Source of the DNA: Aquimarina megaterium XH134
GTDB taxonomy: Bacteria; Bacteroidota; Bacteroidia; Flavobacteriales; Flavobacteriaceae
Direction: 5' to 3'
Assembly: GCF_000520975.1 (NCBI RefSeq)
Contig: NZ_JACB01000037.1
Coordinates: 60,728-124,727 of the forward strand
Length of the DNA: 64,000 nucleotides
In this document: positions 53,101 through 62,220 of the stretch, piece after piece
How positions within the stretch are numbered: the stretch's first letter is position 1
Layout: every line of letters starts with the position of its first letter
The notes under the pieces: generated by a model
The model's database searches: none
What the model was told of the DNA's origin: nothing
The model's input: the letters and a program-made list of their open reading frames with translations, nothing else
Made by a program: the position numbers and the translations under genes

Positions 53101-53648
53101 GTATGGGAAGAGAACTGGATATTACAGATTTCCTTTCTTATAAATTATACCCAAAAGTTTTTACAGGAGCCTACAATCATCACTTAAAATATGGTAATGT
53201 GATGACCATCCCAACCAAAAACTTTTTTTATGGAATGACACCCGGAGAAGAAATTATTATAAAACTTGATAGGGGAAAAATACTGTTAGTAGAATTAATA
53301 TCGGTAGGAAAACCTAATGATGATGGTAAAGTAACTGTATTTTTTAAAGTAAATGGTCAAACCAGAAATGTAGAGATACAAGATCATTCGATTAAGGTAG
53401 ATAAGGTAATACATGCCAAAATTGATAAGGTCGATGCTAAACAGATAGGTGCCCCTTTACAAGGATCATTATCTTCTGTATTGGTCAAAATTGGTCAGGA
53501 CGTAAAGAAAAATGATCCACTATTTATCATCGAAGCCATGAAAATGGAAACCACCATCACAGCCAATGAAGATGCCGTGATTAAGAAAATTGTTCTTAAA
53601 TCTGGTACTATGGTAAATGCAGATGATTTGGTGATTGTATTGAAGTAA
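50196..53648 (+). CDS. pyc: Pyruvate carboxylase
   Basis: A 1150-aa single-chain biotin enzyme that carboxylates pyruvate to oxaloacetate. The biotin carboxylase domain has KAASGGGGRGMRVI and the carboxyltransferase domain has DTTMRDAHQSLLATRMRTYD and the metal/lysine regions (GIKDMAGL, HLHTHDTS). The C-terminal biotinyl domain ends with EAMKMETTI, whose Lys would be biotinylated by BirA (20303). Length is normal for the family. A promoter and a palindromic site lie upstream. It replenishes oxaloacetate, and 2-oxo acids brought in by the nearby TRAP system could feed it. Confidence 0.97.
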   Translation: MQIKKVLVANRGEIAIRIFRACTEIGLETVGVYTYEDRYSLHRYKADEAYQIGENNEPLKPYLNVEAIIKVAKSNNVDAIHPGYGFLSENAEFAQQCLENDIIFIGPKVSVLRSLGDKITAKKVAIENDIPIIESNKEDLTDVKIALKEAKRIGYPVMLKAASGGGGRGMRVIRNDEELEKAYPESRREALNAFGDDTVFLEKFVENPKHIEIQIVADHHGNMVHLFERDCSVQRRYQKVIEYAPSFGVSESIKQDLYRYALAICKAVDYNNIGTVEFLVDEDQSIYFIEVNPRVQVEHTVTEIVTGIDLIKAQVFIAGGYKLSDKQIKIESQESIKTTGFALQCRITTEDPENDFKPDYGTITTYRSASGFGIRLDAGSVYQGVTISPFFDSMLVKISANSRTLDGACRKMLRALSEFRIRGVKTNMPFLANILRHETFRKGEVTVNFIQNTKSLFTIKEPRNRATKLANFLGDIIVNGNPDVKKIDHTKTFVVPTVPKFDETSGYIKGTKDLLTELGPEKFAAWLKNEKKIHFTDTTMRDAHQSLLATRMRTYDMIKVAEGFAKNHPEIFSMEVWGGATFDVCLRFLKENPWERLRSLREAMPNLLLQMLIRGSNGVGYTAYPDNLIGKFVEQSWENGVDVFRIFDSLNWMKSIAPCIEHVRTRTQGLAEGSLCYTGDILDPNRTKYTLDYYIRLAKDIENAGAHILGIKDMAGLLKPYAAYELVSALKSEINIPIHLHTHDTSSVQSATYLKAIEAGVDVVDVALGGLSGLTAQPNFNAITEMMRFHERENVMDISKLNEYSNYWEAVREYYYVFESGLKAGTGEVYQHEIPGGQYSNLKPQAQGLGLADRFHEITKMYGEVNELFGDIVKVTPSSKVVGDMAQYLVSNNLTIEDVKERGDTISYPQSVVSLFKGELGQPVGEFPKDLQKSILKDQKPFTNRPNAHLEPVDFETEFTEFVKIFKKGMGRELDITDFLSYKLYPKVFTGAYNHHLKYGNVMTIPTKNFFYGMTPGEEIIIKLDRGKILLVELISVGKPNDDGKVTVFFKVNGQTRNVEIQDHSIKVDKVIHAKIDKVDAKQIGAPLQGSLSSVLVKIGQDVKKNDPLFIIEAMKMETTITANEDAVIKKIVLKSGTMVNADDLVIVLK

Positions 53649-53773
53649 TTAAGAGGGGATTAGAGGTTTTATGATCAGGTAAATAGGTTTAGTGTTCATT
53701 GTTATTTAGTTATATAAAAAAAAGAAATAGTTTTTCATCCAAATTTTTATGGTATAGGAGTAGTTGATTTTGT

Positions 53774-53798
53774 TAAGAAATTGATAATCAATTTCTTA
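53774..53798. other. Hairpin downstream of pyc
   Basis: TAAGAAATTG (53774-53783) and CAATTTCTTA (53789-53798) form a 10-bp perfect stem with a 5-nt loop, about 125 bp after the pyc stop. No T-run follows, so it may be a weak terminator or a protein site. The rest of this 299-bp gap holds nothing else clear. Confidence 0.5.
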
Positions 53799-53947
53799 TT
53801 TCATGGTTTTTTGCAAACCACAATTGTGATCGTTGTCCCAATGTCCCATGCATCACATTTTTTTAGCATTTATGTTTTTACTTTTAACACAATTAGTCCG
53901 GAGTGCACATCCGATTATTTAATTGTATAATTTTTAATCGTAATCCA

Positions 53948-54592
53948 ATGAAATCAATATTTAGATTTAGCATAAAAATGTTATCGGTTGTTATATTAAT
54001 GGCGATAACCATTACGGGATGTCAAAAAGATGATATAGAAGCCGTTGAAGAAGAATTAATTGAAATAGAACAACAGGAAAACTCTAGTGTCTGCAGACAT
54101 AGCGCTAAAGCAGATCGCTTTACAAGATTTGCTTCTCTGGCGAGAGCAGGAAATGTGAGGTATTATATAGCTCCAAGTGTTTCTGCTGATTGGGCTTCTG
54201 CAACAAGGAGAGCTGCAAGAGCTTGGTCTGGTACTACTAATGCTATTACAATGACACGTGTTTTTAATAGAGCAACTGCCGATTTAGTGATTAGAGAAGC
54301 ACCAGATCCAGGTTGGGATACTTCAGCAGCGATTGCACAGTTTCCAGAGGCTGACGGACGAGTTGGTAATGACATTCATTTAAATGAAACCTATGTTAAC
54401 CCCGGGAATGCAGCATTAACCAGAGCTTCAAGGTATTATATTATGCTTCATGAAATTGGTCACACATTTGGTTTTCAACATCATGATGCGGTGAGTTTTA
54501 TGCCTGCCCGTTTTACTGACCCGGTTGTTGCTGCTTGGGGAGGAATAACTGGAGCCGACAGAAGAACAATAAGAACTCAATTTCCGAATTAA
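53948..54592 (+). CDS. HEIGH-type metalloprotease lipoprotein (M57-like)
   Basis: The start is ATG at 53948 (MKSIFRFSIKMLSVVILMA), giving 214 aa with a lipobox (TGC). An acidic linker (EAVEEELIEIEQQE) is followed by the catalytic domain with zinc motif HEIGHTFGFQHHD in which two His and the Glu are clear and a third ligand follows. The pattern matches the dual-action HEIGH metallo-peptidase (M57-like) family. Expected to be secreted to the surface. A hairpin terminator follows. Confidence 0.88.
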   Translation: MKSIFRFSIKMLSVVILMAITITGCQKDDIEAVEEELIEIEQQENSSVCRHSAKADRFTRFASLARAGNVRYYIAPSVSADWASATRRAARAWSGTTNAITMTRVFNRATADLVIREAPDPGWDTSAAIAQFPEADGRVGNDIHLNETYVNPGNAALTRASRYYIMLHEIGHTFGFQHHDAVSFMPARFTDPVVAAWGGITGADRRTIRTQFPN

Positions 54593-54958
54593 TTAGTTTT
54601 ATAGAACTTATCATAAACATAATTGGTAATGAAAAAAGCTGACTTTATAAGTCGGCTTTTTTTGTAGTATTTATACGATGTTTTTGATGATTATTTTATG
54701 TAATATCATTACTGGTAGGTTTTTTACTCGTAACCCTAGTCTGAACTTGTAAAACTATCATAGTCAATATGACTTAAAATAAACAAGTAACAACTTTTTT
54801 GACTCTTGTATCACAATGATTTTGAAGTTTTCAAAACCTGTGAGAATATAAAGTATAATGTACTACGATACTATGAGTTGCTTTTTGATCACTCTCTTAA
54901 AACTTTCTTTTGAACGTAAATTTTCTTACATCGAATTTACGTTTTGAAGAAAAAACGA
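54593..54958. other. 366-bp intergenic region between convergent genes
   Basis: Besides the terminator at 54632-54665 it holds a second hairpin, AACGTAAATT (54913-54922) and AATTTACGTT (54934-54943), which lies just past the TlpA-like stop and may end that transcript. No small gene was found. Confidence 0.55.
54632..54665 (+). terminator. Intrinsic terminator of the HEIGH protease gene
   Basis: A-run plus GCTGACTT (54632-54645) pairs with AAGTCGGC plus T-run (54649-54662), with one G-T pair in the stem and a 3-nt loop. Confidence 0.88.
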
Positions 54959-56257
54959 TTATTGTGAATCGGTAATCTCAAAAGTCTCAATACGCTCTTT
55001 TTCCTTTGTTATTGTAATTCCTTTTTCTTGAAGAAGCAATCTAATTTCGTGTATGGGGTCGGTAGCTTTTTTGATTTCGTTTAATTTCATGCCGTAGGTG
55101 TAGACTAATTTATCTTTTAAGTCCATATCAGAAGTAAAAAACTCTTTAGATGTGTTTTCGAGAAGTGGTATAAGACGTTTAATAGGAGTATAAAGTGTTG
55201 AGGTTCCTTCTTCTAATTCACCTTTTGTAATAATATATTGATTAGGAAGAGTAACCGTTAATTTGTTCACTAAATGTTCATCCTTAACCTTTTTAAATTT
55301 GATATCTAAATAACTCAATAACTCTTCGTGTATTTCTTTAAATGCTTTTCTTATATCATTTCCTTTTTCGTTTTTAGAATATATGATGTCATAAGCAAAA
55401 GTGTCTTTGGATTTATTTTGTATTCGAATTTCTGAAGGAATATTATTAATTATTTTAAAAATATTAATTAACTCGTTACCTACAATTGTAATCCCAACAG
55501 CACTATTCCTTGAGCTATAGCCAGCAATATTACTTTTTTGATATGGTGATTTGCGTATTACAAAACTTCTAATATTTGCTTTGTCAATTAATTTGCGGGA
55601 TGCTTCAGATGTATTACTGTTTGTATTTATCATTAAATCAATATAAGCAGGGTCTTCACCTGGATAAAACCCACCATCAAATGACATTCCCAACGATTTA
55701 GAGTCATTGCTCATTTTTGATTCTGTTGGTTTTTTAAGAGCAATGGTATCTGTTGTTAAAACCTCTTCTATTAATTCTTCGGTAATACGTCTACCTCTAT
55801 GAACGATTTCACCTTTTTTGTTGATAATTACAATACTTGGGAAAGATTGAATCTCATAATCCTTAAGGGTTTGTTTGCCTTCTATTCTGGCAATCCAAAA
55901 ATCAAGATCAACATTTTTTAGAAAATTCTCTAACTTTTCTTTAGGGTCATTTGTAATGGCAATAATGTTTACTCCTTTATCCTTGTATTTATTATATAAT
56001 ATATTATTCTTAGGAAATTCGGCAATACATGGGCTACACCAGGTAGCCCAAAAATCTAAAATTATAACATCTCCTTTAAGAGATGCAATTGTAGGTATTT
56101 CAGGATTAGGCTTATTATAAATATCTTTTAGCGGGATTTCGATAGCCTTTCTTAAGGAAGTTTTGTTAGTGACCTGTGGCAAAGTTTTAACGTTATCATT
56201 AGTACAACTTAGGCTTATTGCCATTATGAAGCTAAAAAGAATTGTGATTTTTTTCAT
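54959..56257 (-). CDS. TlpA-like thioredoxin-fold lipoprotein
   Basis: The start is ATG at 56257 (MKKITILFSFIMAISLSC), giving 432 aa with a lipobox Cys. A thioredoxin-like domain (about 40-180) has the redox motif FWATWCSPCIAEFPKN (WCSPC). The remaining 250 residues are not redox-like: they carry a mixed alpha/beta region I do not recognise, with a short helical end. It probably handles disulfides in the periplasm. The membrane LuxR regulator gene 118 bp upstream on the same strand is a likely functional partner. Confidence 0.85.
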   Translation of the reverse strand: MKKITILFSFIMAISLSCTNDNVKTLPQVTNKTSLRKAIEIPLKDIYNKPNPEIPTIASLKGDVIILDFWATWCSPCIAEFPKNNILYNKYKDKGVNIIAITNDPKEKLENFLKNVDLDFWIARIEGKQTLKDYEIQSFPSIVIINKKGEIVHRGRRITEELIEEVLTTDTIALKKPTESKMSNDSKSLGMSFDGGFYPGEDPAYIDLMINTNSNTSEASRKLIDKANIRSFVIRKSPYQKSNIAGYSSRNSAVGITIVGNELINIFKIINNIPSEIRIQNKSKDTFAYDIIYSKNEKGNDIRKAFKEIHEELLSYLDIKFKKVKDEHLVNKLTVTLPNQYIITKGELEEGTSTLYTPIKRLIPLLENTSKEFFTSDMDLKDKLVYTYGMKLNEIKKATDPIHEIRLLLQEKGITITKEKERIETFEITDSQ

Positions 56258-56374
56258 TAATCTTATTTTTTGAAGTTGAAACAAAAGTATAGCTTCACCT
56301 AGAGCCCAAATATTTAAATAAGACTAAAAAAGAACTAATACCAGTATGAAAAAAGGACTAGTTATCTTTGATAA

Positions 56375-57454
56375 TTAAGATGGTAATATTGTTTTAAGTT
56401 CATTTCTGTTTTTAACATTAAGTTTGGTGTACATCTTTGATAGGTGGGATTTAATAGTAGAAACTTCTAAATGAAGTTGGATGGCAATTTCCTTATTTTG
56501 ATAATCTTGGATGATAAGTTCTAGTATTTCTTTTTCGCGTCTGGTAAGGGATTTAATTAATTGGTCATAATCTGCAAACTCATATTTTTTGGATTGAATA
56601 TTAGTCGGTGATATTGAGGCAATTTTCTTTTTCAGACTAAAAATGTAGATAATTAAGATAATTACGAATAAGAAAAGGAGAATAATCGCAATATCTTTAA
56701 ATAAGGAAAAGTTGTATTTATTAGTCTTATATTCAATTACATCTATTTTTTTACTAAATGCCTCAACATAGGGTAATGCTTCTTTATCACTTTTCTTTAA
56801 CATATAAAGAAGCTCTTTGTAAAAATCAACATCATTTGCATACTCTTTTTCAATATTTAATTTTTGAACTGCAATTATGTTTACAAGTGGGTAGTTGTTT
56901 GATTTACAGAATTCTTTAATAATGTGGTTCTTTTTTTTTGCAATTAACGTTTGCCCTTTTTTAGATGTTAGATAAGGACTAGAATCTTGGTTGTTTATAT
57001 TGTAGAGCGATAATTCTAGCTCTTTTATTTTATTATTTTGTTTTTCAAAATCCCCTGTGATTATATAATCAAGAGGGTTAGTACTAAAATCTGAAGATTT
57101 TATATGTATTTTAGATTTGTCGTTCAGAACAAGTAAAATATGATTTCTGGGCTTATGGGATAACATGACCTCGATTTTTTCGTTTTTTACAAGGTAAATT
57201 CTTATCATGCTATTTCCAGGCGGTAAATTATTCCCTTTAAAAAGAAAATTCCCATCTATATCCAGTGTTGTAGAATTAATAATTTGACGGGAAGATGCGA
57301 TATTGTGGTTTTCGCCTGGTTCTATATACGCGATATAAATTTTATCATGCCAAAGCTCATTATAATTTGATAGTTGACCAGAAATTTCATACTGTGCACA
57401 GATAAATTGGCTTGAAAAAAGTAGTATGATGTAAACAAGATGTCTGCTCTTCAT
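56375..57454 (-). CDS. Membrane-spanning LuxR-family regulator
   Basis: A 359-aa one-component regulator. A signal peptide (ends near FICAQ) is followed by a periplasmic domain (about 22-135) whose pattern YEISGQLSNYN... DGNFLFKGNNLPPG resembles DUF4369, the domain usually fused to TlpA-like proteins. A membrane helix is at about 250-270 and a C-terminal LuxR HTH (about 295-355) has SLTRREKEILELIIQDYQNK and STIKSHLSKMYTKLNVK. No receiver domain is present, so sensing must pass through the membrane helix. The downstream gene codes for a TlpA-like lipoprotein. Confidence 0.85.
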   Translation of the reverse strand: MKSRHLVYIILLFSSQFICAQYEISGQLSNYNELWHDKIYIAYIEPGENHNIASSRQIINSTTLDIDGNFLFKGNNLPPGNSMIRIYLVKNEKIEVMLSHKPRNHILLVLNDKSKIHIKSSDFSTNPLDYIITGDFEKQNNKIKELELSLYNINNQDSSPYLTSKKGQTLIAKKKNHIIKEFCKSNNYPLVNIIAVQKLNIEKEYANDVDFYKELLYMLKKSDKEALPYVEAFSKKIDVIEYKTNKYNFSLFKDIAIILLFLFVIILIIYIFSLKKKIASISPTNIQSKKYEFADYDQLIKSLTRREKEILELIIQDYQNKEIAIQLHLEVSTIKSHLSKMYTKLNVKNRNELKTILPS

Positions 57455-57552
57455 GCTGAGGTAATTATAAAAAGTTATAAGATATTTAGTTTTCTTAACG
57501 TTTTATTGTCATAAATGTATACAATTAGATTCATCTTTATATATCTATCACC

Positions 57553-57596
57553 TTGGTAGTTTCTAAAATCTTTCTATTTTTACTAAAAAGTAGAAA
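57553..57596 (+). promoter_or_regulatory. Promoter of the SGNH-SGNH-MBOAT operon
   Basis: TTG (57553-57555), 19-bp spacer, TATTTTTA (57575-57582, one mismatch). A hairpin TTTCTATTTTT/AAAAAGTAGAAA (57571-57596) overlaps the -7 box and the expected start site. Confidence 0.5.
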
Positions 57597-57611
57597 TATC
57601 CCCGGGAAACA

Positions 57612-59120
57612 TTGAGAGTCAGGCCTATTCAAATATCATTATTTATCCTATTCGTATTAGGAGCATTATTTGGGCTCATGTTTTTAAGTCAAAAAGGAGG
57701 AGTTCAAAAAGCTCAAACACAGGATGATGGATTCTCGTATGAAGGGATTTCGGTTAAATACCCTACACACACTACATTTTTGGGATTAGAAAAAGATTCA
57801 TCACTTACAAGGCAAGATATTCTAGAGGTTACTCAGATTGTAACTCCTCTGGATATCGAAACCGATGAAAGTAAAAAAGATATTGGCTTAACAGAGGAAA
57901 TCAAAAAGCTTCCTGACTTCTCAAAAATTGATACAACTCGTATTGTTAGGATCAAATACCCCGAGAGTAATCCCGATTTTGCAAATGAGTTGAGAGAAAA
58001 GCTATCTTCTAGATCATGTAGGATTATACATTATGGTGATTCTCAGATCGAAGGAGATCGTATTACAGGATATCTTCGTAACAGACTTCAGGGGATGTAC
58101 GGGGGTAGTGGCCCTGGGTTTCTTCCTGTGTTACCTGTGTATAACCAAATAAGTGCTATTATAGAACCAAGCGAAAATTGGCAACGTTATGCGCTTTTTG
58201 ACCCAACCCAAAAAAAGTTTTCACATCGAAAATATGGTGCCTATCTTTCTGTTTCTCGTTTTACAGGATATCAAAAAGAGCTGCCGGATAGTACTATGGT
58301 TGATTCTTTACCAATCATCAAAGCTTCTTTAAAAATAGGGAAGTCTAAGAAAGCATATGCAAAATTCAGGTATTTTACCAATATTGGTTTGCATTATGGT
58401 AATTGTAACTTTCCGATCAAGGTATCGGTATATAATGATGGAGTTTTAATTCAGCAAGATGATTTGATTGCAGATGGCAAATACCATCAATATAAAATAA
58501 GAACAGCGACTGCACCTACAGATCTTAAAATTGAATTGGAAGGTAAAGTTAGCGCCGATTTTTATGGATTAACATTGGATGGAGGGTCTAGAGTGCAAAT
58601 CGATAATGTAGCGATGCGGGGAGCTTCGGGAACCGTTTTTGCAAATTCTAATGCAGCTGTTTACGGGCAGATGATGAGGCAATTAAGACCCAAAATTGTT
58701 ATTATGCAATATGGAGGTAATACGATGCCATATCTTAAAGATTCTACCGATGTAACCAAGTATACTAAGCGAATTGCCAGACAGATAAATTGGATTAGAA
58801 GACGAGCAAAAAATACTAGCGTTTTATTTATAGGGCCTACAGATATGTGTCTTCCGGTAAATGGTAAAATGGAAACCTACCCATTATTACCGTATCTTAA
58901 TGCTGAATTAATGAAAACTTGCCTGGAAAATAATGTAGCCTACTGGAGTATGTATGATGCTATGGGCGGAAAAGGAGCGATGAAATTATGGGTAGACGAA
59001 AAATTAACCGCCAAAGATTATATGCATTTTACCTGGAAAGGAACCAAAATAATTTCAGAACTATTTTTTACAGCCCTATACCTTGACCTCAAAGAACCTA
59101 ATAACCATGATGACACGTAA
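57612..59120 (+). CDS. SGNH/GDSL-type hydrolase, membrane-anchored (1)
   Basis: A 502-aa protein starting at TTG 57612 with one N-terminal membrane segment (about 8-26). An SGNH hydrolase fold is seen from block I IIHYGDSQIEGDRITGYLRN (nucleophile Ser), block III MQYGGNT and block V KDYMHFTWKGT (catalytic His). It would move or remove acyl groups on exported glycans or peptidoglycan, with the MBOAT protein as acyl carrier. The next gene overlaps its end. Confidence 0.88.
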   Translation: MRVRPIQISLFILFVLGALFGLMFLSQKGGVQKAQTQDDGFSYEGISVKYPTHTTFLGLEKDSSLTRQDILEVTQIVTPLDIETDESKKDIGLTEEIKKLPDFSKIDTTRIVRIKYPESNPDFANELREKLSSRSCRIIHYGDSQIEGDRITGYLRNRLQGMYGGSGPGFLPVLPVYNQISAIIEPSENWQRYALFDPTQKKFSHRKYGAYLSVSRFTGYQKELPDSTMVDSLPIIKASLKIGKSKKAYAKFRYFTNIGLHYGNCNFPIKVSVYNDGVLIQQDDLIADGKYHQYKIRTATAPTDLKIELEGKVSADFYGLTLDGGSRVQIDNVAMRGASGTVFANSNAAVYGQMMRQLRPKIVIMQYGGNTMPYLKDSTDVTKYTKRIARQINWIRRRAKNTSVLFIGPTDMCLPVNGKMETYPLLPYLNAELMKTCLENNVAYWSMYDAMGGKGAMKLWVDEKLTAKDYMHFTWKGTKIISELFFTALYLDLKEPNNHDDT

Positions 59121-60387
59121 CAAATTATTCTTTTATGTATGGCTTTTAACATTGCCTTTGATGGCACAAACCTATGTTATAGATACCATACAGAATAAAT
59201 ATCCTTTTGTGAATTGGAAAGCTAATACCATAAAAATGGCAGAAAATTCACCGGCATTTAAAACACTTTTTCGCAAATTAGACACAATTGCAAAAGGTGG
59301 AAAAGAAAATTTGCACGTTTTTCATATTGGGGGATCTCATATACAAGCAGATATTTATTCTAATCGCCTACGATCATATCTTCAGATGATGAGCCCCACT
59401 GCAAAAGGACAACGGGGATTTATTTATCCGTTTAGTATAGCCAAAACGAATAACCCTGGTAATTATAGAGTAAAATATGATGGCGAATGGAAAGGATATC
59501 GATGTTCGGTTCGAAAAGACAGCGTTGCCTGGGGATTATCGGGAGTAACAGCAGTTTTTAAAGACAGTATATCGAATGTGAAAATAATAGCAAATGGAAA
59601 TAATTATCATGAAAAGATGTACGATTTTAATAAAATCAGAATTTTTTATGATAATTGGAGTGATGACTATGAGATATCTTTCAAACAAGATTCGCTGGTA
59701 TCAGTAATTAAAGAAAATAAAGAAGCACATTTTATAGAATATACATTATATAAAAGTGTTGAAGAAATTGAGTTTTGTATTCGCAAAATTAAAGATGAAG
59801 AAAAGGCCGAGTTTTTGATGATGGGTATCGAATTGATGAACGATAATAATGGGATTCAATATACTTCTATTGGGGTAAATGGAGGTAGTTTTTCGTATTA
59901 TAAAAGATGCCGCTTTTTTGATGATCAGTTATTGCTATACAAGCCAGATTTATTTATAGTATCCATTGGTACTAATGATGCATATCACCCCGATTTTAAT
60001 CCGGATGAGTATAAAGCATACTATACAGATTTAATCAAATTAATACAAAAGGCCAATCCTGATTGTGCTGTATTGCTTACTGTACCTAATGATTCGTATT
60101 ATAAAAAGAAATTTCCGAACCCGAGAACCAGAATTGCTCAAAAGATTATCTATGAAGTGGCAAAAGAGCAAAAAATGGCAGTTTGGGATTTTTATGAAAT
60201 TATGGGAGGTTTTAATTCTTCAAAAGATTGGTATGCAAATAAACTAATGCCTAGAGATCGTATTCATTTTACGGTTATGGGATATCGTATAAAAGCAGAT
60301 CTTTTGTTACAGGCACTGGCGCATTCATGGGAAAGCGAATTGCAATTAGAGCCAAACTCTATTTTGAATCAAGTAATTAATGAATAG
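59107..60387 (+). CDS. SGNH/GDSL-type hydrolase, exported (2)
   Basis: The start is at the ATG 59107 or 59110 (MMTRNKLFFYVWLLTLPLMAQ), giving about 426 aa with a signal peptide; the first codons overlap the previous stop. Block I is HVFHIGGSHIQADIYSNRL (nucleophile Ser kept, GDS replaced by GGS), block III IVSIGTNDAYHPD and block V RDRIHFTVMGY. The two SGNH genes differ enough to suggest separate roles, for example transfer and hydrolysis. It overlaps the MBOAT gene by 8 bp. Confidence 0.87.
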   Translation: MMTRNKLFFYVWLLTLPLMAQTYVIDTIQNKYPFVNWKANTIKMAENSPAFKTLFRKLDTIAKGGKENLHVFHIGGSHIQADIYSNRLRSYLQMMSPTAKGQRGFIYPFSIAKTNNPGNYRVKYDGEWKGYRCSVRKDSVAWGLSGVTAVFKDSISNVKIIANGNNYHEKMYDFNKIRIFYDNWSDDYEISFKQDSLVSVIKENKEAHFIEYTLYKSVEEIEFCIRKIKDEEKAEFLMMGIELMNDNNGIQYTSIGVNGGSFSYYKRCRFFDDQLLLYKPDLFIVSIGTNDAYHPDFNPDEYKAYYTDLIKLIQKANPDCAVLLTVPNDSYYKKKFPNPRTRIAQKIIYEVAKEQKMAVWDFYEIMGGFNSSKDWYANKLMPRDRIHFTVMGYRIKADLLLQALAHSWESELQLEPNSILNQVINE

Positions 60388-62038
60388 ACTTATTGACATA
60401 TTTTCTTTTTCAGAAGATTTTCCGTTAATCTTTACACAGGCGAACTTCTGGATTTTCTTTGCAGTAATATATTTTATTTATGCTATAGTATATAGTAAAA
60501 AAAGTTTACGAAGTGCTTACCTCTTTGCCATAAGTCTACTTTTTTATTATAAAACCAGTGGCCTTTTTATAGGGATTTTACTATTTAGTACGGTTAATGA
60601 TTTCTTTTTGGGTAGAGCTATTTATAAAAGTAGATCGGTCTTGATTCAAAAAACATTGGTTGCTATAAGTGTGATTATTAACCTGGGAACACTCTGTTAT
60701 TTTAAATACGCTTATTTCTTTACAGAATCGTATAATTTCCTTTTTCAGACCGATTACGAAGTTATTAATTACCTGGCACAATGGGCTAATACCTGGAGCG
60801 AGGTAGATTACTTTACAGTAGATAAAATTATTCTTCCTGTAGGGATTTCTTTTTACACATTTCAGACGATTAGTTACAGTGTAGATATTTATAGAAAACA
60901 AATCAAACCTTTAACATCGATTATTGATTTTGGGTTTTTTGTTAGTTTTTTTCCGCAGTTGGTTGCTGGTCCGATAGTGAGGGCAGCAGATTTTGTCCCT
61001 CAGATCAGAAAAGAGATTACGATTACCAAAAAAGAATTTGGCCAGGCAACTTTTATGATCCTAAAGGGCTTGATCAAAAAAATGTTATTTGCCGATTATA
61101 TTGCAGCCAATTTTATGGATCGGGTATTTGATGTCCCCGAGATGTTTTCTGGTTTTACTAATATCATGGCGATGTTTGGGTATTCACTACAAATCTATGG
61201 TGATTTTTCTGGGTATACCGATATTGCTATTGGATTAGCACTGCTTATGGGCTATAAACTACCGGTTAATTTTAATTCGCCATATAAAGCGATTCACTGT
61301 GGTGATTTCTGGAGACGTTGGCATATTTCGCTGTCTAGCTGGCTTAAAGATTATTTATATATACCTATTGGAGGTAATCGCAATGGCTCTATTTTTTCTT
61401 ATACATTTATACTGGTTTTTACATTTTTAGGAGTTTTTGCGATATCTGATTATTCGATAGCACTGTTGGCAGCTTCGGGAATAGGGGCTATGCTTATTGT
61501 TACATTGTTCTCACCCAGATTGGCCTGGCATTTTAATAGAAATGTAAATATTATGATTACCATGTTGGTCGGTGGATTATGGCACGGTGCCTCATGGAAA
61601 TTTGTAATCTGGGGCGGACTTAATGGTATCGGAATTGTAGCGTACAAATATTGGCGTAAGATAAGTCCATACGAAGAATCTAAGGCCTGGTATGTCTTGC
61701 TATGGAGAATTGCACTAACTTTTGTGTTTATTACGTTTACCCGTATCTATTTTAGAGGAAACAGTATGGATCATATTGATCGCTTTTATCAGCAAGTGGT
61801 CACTAATATGGATTGGCAGAATGCCCTGGCTGTACTGTGGGAGTATCGCATTGTATTTATTGTTATGCTTTTGGGGTATATTACTCACTGGTTACCGTAT
61901 CGTACCAAAGGTTGGATAGAAAACGCATTTATTAAAAGCAATATGCTTGTTAAAGCTGTAGTCGTGATAGCGGTAGCAATTGTCTGTTACCAAACCTATG
62001 CGGCCGATTTTCAACCCTTTATTTATTTCCAGTTTTAG
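60380..62038 (+). CDS. MBOAT family O-acyltransferase (AlgI-like)
   Basis: A 552-aa membrane protein with about twelve membrane segments. It has the AlgI/DltB motifs ILPVGISFYTFQTISYSVD, IYGDFSGYTDIAIGLALLMG, CGDFWRRWHISLSSWLKDYLYI and the active-site His region VGGLWHGASWKFVIWGGLNG. AlgI and DltB carry acyl groups across the inner membrane for transfer to outer polymers. Here two SGNH proteins in the same operon would finish the modification. The acceptor is unknown because no polysaccharide synthase is adjacent. Confidence 0.93.
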   Translation: MNRLIDIFSFSEDFPLIFTQANFWIFFAVIYFIYAIVYSKKSLRSAYLFAISLLFYYKTSGLFIGILLFSTVNDFFLGRAIYKSRSVLIQKTLVAISVIINLGTLCYFKYAYFFTESYNFLFQTDYEVINYLAQWANTWSEVDYFTVDKIILPVGISFYTFQTISYSVDIYRKQIKPLTSIIDFGFFVSFFPQLVAGPIVRAADFVPQIRKEITITKKEFGQATFMILKGLIKKMLFADYIAANFMDRVFDVPEMFSGFTNIMAMFGYSLQIYGDFSGYTDIAIGLALLMGYKLPVNFNSPYKAIHCGDFWRRWHISLSSWLKDYLYIPIGGNRNGSIFSYTFILVFTFLGVFAISDYSIALLAASGIGAMLIVTLFSPRLAWHFNRNVNIMITMLVGGLWHGASWKFVIWGGLNGIGIVAYKYWRKISPYEESKAWYVLLWRIALTFVFITFTRIYFRGNSMDHIDRFYQQVVTNMDWQNALAVLWEYRIVFIVMLLGYITHWLPYRTKGWIENAFIKSNMLVKAVVVIAVAIVCYQTYAADFQPFIYFQF

Positions 62039-62220
62039 GCAGTAAAGCGTTAGAGTAGGGGGAGGATTTGATTTTTCATTCCTATATTCTTTGAACTATT
62101 ACTCATACCCGGCACAGAAAGCATTTCTGCACCATCTTAGTAAACATAAAATACTAGGTTAAGCCATCATATTATAGAATAAGATTTAAACTAGAGAAGG
62201 ATAGAAGGGGGGACTTACGA

